In this document: piece by piece, positions 32,677-37,094 of the stretch
How the letters are laid out: each line of letters begins with the position of its first letter
How positions within the stretch are numbered: the stretch's first letter is position 1
Source: a virus
Virus record (IMG/VR): IMGVR_UViG_3300046471_000237
Location: 1-37,094 of that record
Direction: 5' to 3' (one strand)
Length of the DNA stretch: 37,094 nucleotides
Made by a program: the position numbers and the translations under genes
The notes under the pieces: generated by a model
Database searches by the model: none
Seen by the model: the letters and a program-made list of their open reading frames with translations, nothing else
Told to the model about the DNA's origin: nothing

Positions 32677-33537
32677 ATGACTGATCAAAACAAGACTGCA
32701 TTGCAGCAGTTACAGTCGGGCTTGAAGTACCTGGCCACGGCTGGGGAAACCGGCCGGCGCAGCCTGGACGGCATGCTGGGGCCGGTGAGTGGTGCGATCG
32801 GCGAAATCACCGGCGCGGCGGCCGAGCTGGAGGGCTTGCCCTTCGTCGATCCTGCGATCGGTGCCAAGCTTCAGCGCGTCATGCGTGGGGTGAATGCGGC
32901 TCAGGCCAAGGTCGGTCAGGTGGTGGCCACCTACAACAAGGCCAGTCTGGCGTTGTCGGGGATGGATGAGCGCATGGGCACCCTCAAAGAACAGGCTAGC
33001 AAGGCGGCGACGGCAATCAACAAAATTGCCGGCAAGGTCAGTCCGTCGTTGGCCACCATCGTGCCCACGGGGGCGTTTGCCACGGATCAGACGCCGGCGC
33101 CGGAAGCGGTGAAGCCGTTCCCGCACCTGCTGATCATCCAGCCCCAAGACCCCAAGGCGCAGCCGTATTTCTTCAACCTCGACACGGCCGCGTTTGATGA
33201 GCTGCGTCGCTCGACCGAATTCCGCTGGGCCTCTCAGGAACGCCTATCACGGCGGCCGGCGCAGCAGGGCGTCGGCATGGGAGACGAAAAGATCACACTC
33301 AGGGGCGCGATTTTCCCCGGCTTCAAGGGTGGCCTGAAGCAGCTCGATACGCTGCGCACGCTGGGCGCCCAGCTCAAGCCGCTGACCCTGACCACGGGTT
33401 ATGGCGACGTGCTGGGCACCTGGTGCCTGAAAAGCATCGAGGAAGAACAAAGCTCGCTGATGCAAGGCGGGATCCCGCGTAAACAAGGGTTCACTCTGGA
33501 GTTTGTGCGCTATGGCGACGACATGCAGAACGTCTGA
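32677..33537 (+). CDS. Tail protein gpU with N-terminal extension
   Basis: This 286-residue protein has a P2 gpU domain in its C-half (about 145-284: HLLIIQPQD, FRWASQERLSRRPAQQGVGMGDEKITLRGAIFPGFKGG). P2 gpU is only about 160 residues. The first 140 residues here are Ala/Gly-rich and helical and not found in P2 U. It likely caps the tape measure/tube end. AGGGGG precedes the start. Confidence 0.92.
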   Translation: MTDQNKTALQQLQSGLKYLATAGETGRRSLDGMLGPVSGAIGEITGAAAELEGLPFVDPAIGAKLQRVMRGVNAAQAKVGQVVATYNKASLALSGMDERMGTLKEQASKAATAINKIAGKVSPSLATIVPTGAFATDQTPAPEAVKPFPHLLIIQPQDPKAQPYFFNLDTAAFDELRRSTEFRWASQERLSRRPAQQGVGMGDEKITLRGAIFPGFKGGLKQLDTLRTLGAQLKPLTLTTGYGDVLGTWCLKSIEEEQSSLMQGGIPRKQGFTLEFVRYGDDMQNV

Positions 33538-33718
33538 CGGGGATCTGCTGGACACCATCTGTCATAACTTCTATGGCCACCTCAACGGCAGCGTGGAGGC
33601 GGTGCTGGATGCCAATCAGGGGCTGGCCGAAGAGGCGCAGCCCTATCGCGACGGTGTGGTGATCGTGCTGCCGGATCTGGCGCCGCCGGCTCAGGAGCAG
33701 GTGACCTTGTGGGACTGA
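33512..33718 (+). CDS. Tail protein gpX
   Basis: This 68-residue small tail protein of the P2 gpX type has a LysM-like fold, with GDLLDTICHNFYGHLNGSVEAVLDANQGLAE and an ending VTLWD like P2's VNLWE. The start at 33512 overlaps the U gene by 26 bases. Confidence 0.92.
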   Translation: MATTCRTSDGDLLDTICHNFYGHLNGSVEAVLDANQGLAEEAQPYRDGVVIVLPDLAPPAQEQVTLWD

Positions 33719-33731
33719 TGCCGTCCGGAGT

Positions 33732-33764
33732 ATTCGCCGGCGAATGATCGCGTTACGCGTAACG
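33732..33764. repeat. Two adjacent palindromes before gene D
   Basis: ATTCGCCGGCGAAT (33732-33745) and CGTTACGCGTAACG (33751-33764) are both perfect 14-base palindromes six bases apart. The second shares its 12-base core with 27755-27766. They sit in a 99-base gap between X and D. Confidence 0.6.
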
Positions 33765-33780
33765 AACCGTGACTACCTTG

Positions 33781-33805
33781 AGCCCGCCTTGTGCGGGTTT
33801 TCTTT
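33781..33805 (+). terminator. Hairpin-RBS module before gene D
   Basis: AGCCCGC (33781-33787) and GCGGGTT (33793-33799) enclose CTTGT and are followed by TTCTTTT and then GGAAG, the ribosome site of D. It follows the same plan as the modules at 20159, 23302 and 27783. Confidence 0.65.
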
Positions 33806-33817
33806 TGGAAGCAATCC

Positions 33818-34864
33818 ATGACCCCTATGTTTCGTATCGTGGCCAATGGCGCCGATATAACCGGCCTGATCAACGATCGGCTGATACAGCTCAGCACCAC
33901 CGACAAGCCGGGCATGGATTCGGACACGTTCGAATTGCGCATTGATGACCGTGATGGGCTGGTGACGTTGCCCCGGCGCGGGATCGGCATTGAGATCTAT
34001 CTGGGCTATGTCGAGACGGGACTGGCTCGCCTGGGCCGCTACGTGGTCGATGCGGTCACGGTGTCCGGTCCGCCGGATACGATCGTGATCAAGGGCAAGG
34101 CCAGCGACATGCGCGGCAGTGGCAAGACCGTGCGCAGCGGGAGCTGGGAGGACGTGCCGCTGTCGAAAATTGTCGGTGATATCGCCGCGCGCAACGGGTG
34201 GCAGGCGGTGTGCCCGGTGTCGACGAAGGTCGCCCGGGCGGACCAGCTCAGCGAATCGGATTTTAATTTCATCACGCGCCTGGCTAAACAGTACGACTGC
34301 ACCGCCAAGGTCGCCGATGGCAAATTGTTGGTGATGCCGCGTCAGGGTGGGCAGACCGCCAGCGGCAAGGCCTTCGGTGCGATCACCCTGACGCGCCGCG
34401 ACGTGAGCCGCTGGCAATTCAACCTTGAAGATCGCAACACGCACAAGTCGGTGGGGACCAAGCACCAAGACCCTAAAACCGGGAAGCTGGTGGTCGTGTC
34501 CCTGGAGAATGACGACCTGCCGGCCGGCCTGCCTTCGGTGCATACCGATCGGCATATCTACCACAACAAGACCGCCGCCGAGGCTGCTGCCAAGGCGCGC
34601 TTGGCCGCGTTTAACCGCTCGAGCGCCGGCGTGCGTTTCGAAATGGCCGGCCGCACGGATCTGTTCGCCGAACGCTCGATCATTGCCCAGGGCTTCAAGG
34701 TCGGCCTCGATGGCGAGTACCTGACCGACTCCGTTGAGCAGGTGTATACCCAGGCCGGCTGGTCGACCACGGTGGAGTGCAACGGCGGCAAGGCCGGCAA
34801 GGCGAAGGCCAAAGGTAAGAAACCGAAGAAGGTCGCGAAGCCGCTCAAGGTCGTGACCCTGTAA
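33818..34864 (+). CDS. Late control / baseplate hub protein gpD
   Basis: This 348-residue protein is of the P2 gpD family (T4 gp27-like hub). It carries FRIVANGADITGLINDRLIQLSTTDKPGMDSDTFELRIDDRDG at the start and the LARLGRYVVDAVTVSGPPDTIVIKGKASDMRGS block. The Lys-rich tail (GKAGKAKAKGKKPKK) is unusual for the family and may bind nucleic acid or a partner. The start at 33818 follows GGAAG. It is the last tail gene, as in P2 and the R-pyocins. Confidence 0.94.
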   Translation: MTPMFRIVANGADITGLINDRLIQLSTTDKPGMDSDTFELRIDDRDGLVTLPRRGIGIEIYLGYVETGLARLGRYVVDAVTVSGPPDTIVIKGKASDMRGSGKTVRSGSWEDVPLSKIVGDIAARNGWQAVCPVSTKVARADQLSESDFNFITRLAKQYDCTAKVADGKLLVMPRQGGQTASGKAFGAITLTRRDVSRWQFNLEDRNTHKSVGTKHQDPKTGKLVVVSLENDDLPAGLPSVHTDRHIYHNKTAAEAAAKARLAAFNRSSAGVRFEMAGRTDLFAERSIIAQGFKVGLDGEYLTDSVEQVYTQAGWSTTVECNGGKAGKAKAKGKKPKKVAKPLKVVTL

Positions 34865-34885
34865 ACGCGTAATTGCGCATCCCGG

Positions 34886-34904
34886 CCGCCGAGTGCGGTT
34901 TTTT
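34886..34904 (+). terminator. Hairpin-RBS module before the endolysin
   Basis: CCGC (34886-34889) and GCGG (34895-34898) enclose CGAGT and are followed by TTTTTT and then TCTGGAG, the endolysin RBS. The stem is shorter than the others in this set. Confidence 0.55.
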
Positions 34905-34919
34905 ACGTCTGGAGTTTTT

Positions 34920-35483
34920 ATGTCCATCACGGAACAACAGCTACAACGCATCATGCCCAACGCCCGCCGCCAAGCGGGCGTTTTTGTATCTGCCCTTAAC
35001 GCGGCCATGGCGGATCGGCAGGTCAACACGCCGAAACGTCAGGCTGCATTCCTGGCCCAGGTCGGACACGAGTCTGGTCAGCTGCAGTACGTGCGTGAGT
35101 TGGGTGGCGATCAGTACCTGAGCAAGTACGACACCGGCACTCTGGCCGTAAAACTGGGCAACACCCAAGAGGCGGATGGCGATGGCCAGCGTTATCGCGG
35201 TCGCGGCCTGATCCAGATTACCGGTCATAGCAACTACCTGCGCTGCAGCCTGGCGTTGTTCGGCGATGAGCGATTGCTGCGTACTCCTGAGCTGCTCGAG
35301 CTGCCGCAATGGGCTGCGGAGTCGGCTGCGTGGTTCTGGTGGGTGCGCGAACTGAACGCCTTGGCAGATCGAGATGAGTTCGAGGCGATCACCCGCAAGA
35401 TCAACGGTGGACTCAACGGCCTGCAAGATCGGCTGCAGCTGTGGAACCGGGCGAGGGCAGTGCTATGCGTGTCGTCGACCTGA
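34920..35483 (+). CDS. GH19 endolysin
   Basis: This 187-residue muramidase/chitinase-fold lysozyme has the catalytic Glu pair E51 (GHES) and E60 (QYVRE) and the YRGRGLIQITGHSNY motif (about 89-103). It lacks a signal peptide and needs the holin for export. The same family (GH19) is the lytic enzyme of R-type pyocins. The start at 34920 has TGGAG upstream. It overlaps the Rz gene. Confidence 0.94.
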   Translation: MSITEQQLQRIMPNARRQAGVFVSALNAAMADRQVNTPKRQAAFLAQVGHESGQLQYVRELGGDQYLSKYDTGTLAVKLGNTQEADGDGQRYRGRGLIQITGHSNYLRCSLALFGDERLLRTPELLELPQWAAESAAWFWWVRELNALADRDEFEAITRKINGGLNGLQDRLQLWNRARAVLCVSST

Positions 35484-36013
35484 TCCCCGCGCCGTACCAG
35501 CTGTTAGCCGTTGGCTTTCTGCTGACTGCATTGGTCGGTGGATCTGCCGCGTCGGCCTGGAAGATTCAGGACTGGCGCTACGGCCAGCAACTCGCCGAAC
35601 AGGCCGGCCTGCACAAGGACGATCTGATCGCCATCAGCAACGCCGCCGCTGAACAATTGCGCACGGCACAGGACCATCGCCTGGCCCTAGAGCAGCGGCT
35701 GTCGACCAGTGAACAAACCCACTACAAGGAATTGAGTGATGCTCAAACCAACCAGGCTCGCCTGCGTGATCGGCTTGCCACTTCTGATCTACGGCTGTCA
35801 GTCCTACTCGACGTCACCGATGCCGCCAGTGGCGACACAGTGCCAGCCGCCACCCCAACCGGCGGCGTGGTTCATGGAGGAACACGAGCCCAACTTGACC
35901 CAGCGCATGCTCAACGAATTATCGGCATCACCGATGCCGGCGACCAAGGACTGATCGCACTGGCGGCCTGCCAGGCTTATGTCAAAACGTTAACTGAACG
36001 AAGTTTTGAGTAG
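35465..36013 (+). CDS. Inner-membrane spanin, Rz-like
   Basis: This 182-residue protein has an N-terminal membrane anchor (about residues 12-32, LLAVGFLLTALVGGSAAS) and a long periplasmic coiled coil, the plan of Rz. It joins Rz1 to disrupt the outer membrane after endolysin action. It overlaps the endolysin gene by 19 bases and carries Rz1 nested within it. Confidence 0.87.
   Translation: MRVVDLIPAPYQLLAVGFLLTALVGGSAASAWKIQDWRYGQQLAEQAGLHKDDLIAISNAAAEQLRTAQDHRLALEQRLSTSEQTHYKELSDAQTNQARLRDRLATSDLRLSVLLDVTDAASGDTVPAATPTGGVVHGGTRAQLDPAHAQRIIGITDAGDQGLIALAACQAYVKTLTERSFE
35739..35954 (+). CDS. Outer-membrane spanin lipoprotein, Rz1-like
   Basis: This 71-residue lipoprotein has a signal sequence and lipobox IYGC with Cys20, then a Pro-rich tail. 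It is encoded entirely inside Rz in another frame, a classic Rz/Rz1 arrangement. The AAGGA upstream at 35727 supports the start at 35739. Confidence 0.85.
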   Translation: MLKPTRLACVIGLPLLIYGCQSYSTSPMPPVATQCQPPPQPAAWFMEEHEPNLTQRMLNELSASPMPATKD

Positions 36014-36016
36014 CGG

Positions 36017-36556
36017 TTATCGTTTTAAACTACGATCAAATTTCAATGGATTATTGCTGTTTGTGAAGTTTGCATGTTTTGCTAATAGGTCGTGGAATAT
36101 TGCGAGGCCGGAAGAAACTATCAGAACGCACAAAGTGCTTCCAATCAATCCTATATAGTCTCCGGGGGTAAGCGTTATTATATCGGTGGTTAATGCAATA
36201 ATTAATATCCCTATCATCGTACCGAGGCCAGTTCTAATGATGGATAAAAAGCTTGTTCCTATTTCTGTTGTGATCTTGTGAAAATAGACGAGCTTTGCCT
36301 GTACGTCCTCAGATTTAAACTGGATGGCCCATCTTAAAAAAGTGGCCAGCAGGTAAGGAATGATTAGGCATCCGGCATAATCTATTAATGATCCTGACGC
36401 AAGCAATGCAGCGACAATGTCGTCAAGTGTTTGTGCGTTAGTCGCGTAAATGGCTACGGGAAGTGAGCCAAGCAATATCGATATTATTATTTCGTAAGAA
36501 ATTTGTTTTACGAGTTGCTTGAATTCTGCTTTGAAGTTGCTTTTCCCTTTCTTCAT
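36017..36556 (-). CDS. Four-TM membrane protein, probable moron
   Basis: This 179-residue protein of AT-rich codon use is convergent with the lysis genes, with its stop only three bases from the Rz stop. It has about four membrane segments (residues about 20-40, 55-75, 103-125 and 130-152), a Lys-rich N-terminus and a charged C-tail. I start at 36556 (MKKGKSNF); a longer frame to 36694 would run through the hairpin at 36603. No known family. Opposite orientation and different base composition mark it as a lysogenic-conversion cargo gene, perhaps superinfection exclusion. Confidence 0.8.
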   Translation of the reverse strand: MKKGKSNFKAEFKQLVKQISYEIIISILLGSLPVAIYATNAQTLDDIVAALLASGSLIDYAGCLIIPYLLATFLRWAIQFKSEDVQAKLVYFHKITTEIGTSFLSIIRTGLGTMIGILIIALTTDIITLTPGDYIGLIGSTLCVLIVSSGLAIFHDLLAKHANFTNSNNPLKFDRSLKR

Positions 36557-36593
36557 TCTTTGATCTTCACAGGAGACGTAGAAATAATTTTTG

Positions 36594-36640
36594 AAAAAAG
36601 AAGCGGCCAGACTAGATGCGTCAACACCTAGTCCGGCCGC
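36594..36640 (-). terminator. Large hairpin with T-run on the minus strand
   Basis: GCGGCC-A-GACTAG (36603-36615) pairs with CTAGTC-C-GGCCGC (36628-36640) with one mismatch. On the minus strand it is followed by TTCTTTTTT. It could terminate minus-strand transcripts entering from the right, insulating the membrane protein gene, or be a regulatory hairpin in its leader. Confidence 0.65.
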
Positions 36641-36746
36641 TGTCCTCGCAGATTGCCCCTGCAAGTCCAGCCAAGGCTCCTGCTTCGTGCACAAAGCGGA
36701 ACGAGCCTAGCACCTGTTTATCCATACAGTAAAGGTCTTGCTCTCA

Positions 36747-37094
36747 ATGTCTATACCCATCGTCCCTTGGATGGGCGGCAAACGCCGCCTGGCCGACCGT
36801 CTCATCCCGCTCTTCCCTCCACACGAATGCTACGTCGAAGTCTTTGCCGGCGGTGCCGCGCTCTACTTCATGCGACCCCAGGCCGCGCCCGTTGAAGTCC
36901 TCAACGACATCAACGGCGACCTGGTGACGCTGTACCGCGTCGTGCAAAACCACCTGGAAGAATTCGTGCGCCAGTTCAAATGGGCGCTCAGTTCGCGCCA
37001 GGTGTTCGAGTGGCAGAAGATGACCCGCCCCGAAACCCTCACCGACATCCAGCGCGCCGCCCGATTCTTCTACCTGCAGCACCATGCCTTTGCC
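36747..37094 (+). CDS. Dam-type N6-adenine DNA methyltransferase, partial
   Basis: The 116 residues visible belong to the D12 class. They start IVPWMGGKRRL (residues 4-14), with the SAM-binding FAGGAALYF and EVLNDINGDLVTLYRVVQ. The catalytic DPPY motif would lie beyond the window. The frame is open to the last base. It may protect phage DNA from restriction or regulate phage genes. AAAGG lies 13 bases before the ATG, so the RBS is weak. Confidence 0.92.
   Translation, partial: MSIPIVPWMGGKRRLADRLIPLFPPHECYVEVFAGGAALYFMRPQAAPVEVLNDINGDLVTLYRVVQNHLEEFVRQFKWALSSRQVFEWQKMTRPETLTDIQRAARFFYLQHHAFA

Noticed and set aside
33773-35029. 418-codon minus-strand frame opposite gene D
   Set aside because: It mirrors the D gene, crosses intergenic hairpins and is rich in residues typical of antisense readings of GC-rich genes.
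1-37094. CRISPR array, tRNA gene or insertion sequence
   Set aside because: I saw no regular spacer-repeat array, no cloverleaf with a CCA end and no transposase or terminal inverted repeats anywhere in the window.

Overview
The window is most of a temperate contractile-tailed (myovirus-type) prophage in a Pseudomonas host, probably the P. fluorescens group. The evidence is the GC-rich body and the families present: a PrtN-type pyocin activator, the DUF4224/DUF2303/HD early module, and R-pyocin-like tail genes. No host housekeeping gene or tRNA is visible, and the right end of the prophage lies beyond the window, so I cannot place both attachment sites. I infer the host from gene families, not from a database match.

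Layout. (1) 1-2390: an AT-rich cargo region with an ABC-type AAA ATPase and an overlapping DUF4276 (TOPRIM-like) gene, a probable two-gene anti-phage system just outside the integrase. (2) 8241-2393, minus strand: the early leftward operon. It runs from a sigma70-like promoter that carries two AATACGTATT palindromes through a small ORF, dNMP kinase, KilAC protein, PrtN family protein, YfdP-like, DUF2303 (YfdQ-like), small ORFs and an HD-domain (YfdR-like) protein to DUF4224 and a tyrosine integrase. Most junctions are ATGA overlaps. (3) 8274-10125: the immunity switch, with a LexA-like CI repressor on the minus strand, a rightward promoter, a Cro-like protein, a CII-family (Phage_CP76) regulator and a C4 zinc-finger protein. 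(4) 10122-13629: a primase-helicase, an iteron-like inverted-repeat region (candidate origin) and a possible Q-like late regulator. (5) 13821-14332: the holin, then a cos site strikingly like that of lambda with cosB-like repeats. (6) 14333-22179: a lambda-type head module (TerS, TerL/gpA, W, B, ClpP-type protease, D, E, FII, Z). (7) 22172-34864: a P2/R-pyocin-type contractile tail module (V, W, J, I, H, G, FI, FII, E/E', T, U, X, D). (8) 34920-36013: GH19 endolysin, Rz and nested Rz1. (9) 36017-37094: a convergent AT-rich four-TM membrane protein gene (probable moron) and the start of a Dam-type adenine methyltransferase.

How it works together. CI holds the leftward and rightward promoters through shared operator motifs and carries the cleavage site and catalytic residues for SOS-triggered self-cleavage. 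After induction the primase-helicase replicates the genome, and the lambda-like terminase cuts at cos and fills a lambda-like capsid. The capsid joins a tail whose gene order matches P. aeruginosa R-type pyocins. Lysis uses a holin left of cos and an endolysin/spanin set 20 kb away, the same split seen in R-pyocin clusters. The most interesting points are the defence-like pair, the cos site, the likely +1 or -2 frameshift in the tail chaperone gene, the iteron region, the repeated hairpin-RBS modules between structural genes and the edge membrane protein.
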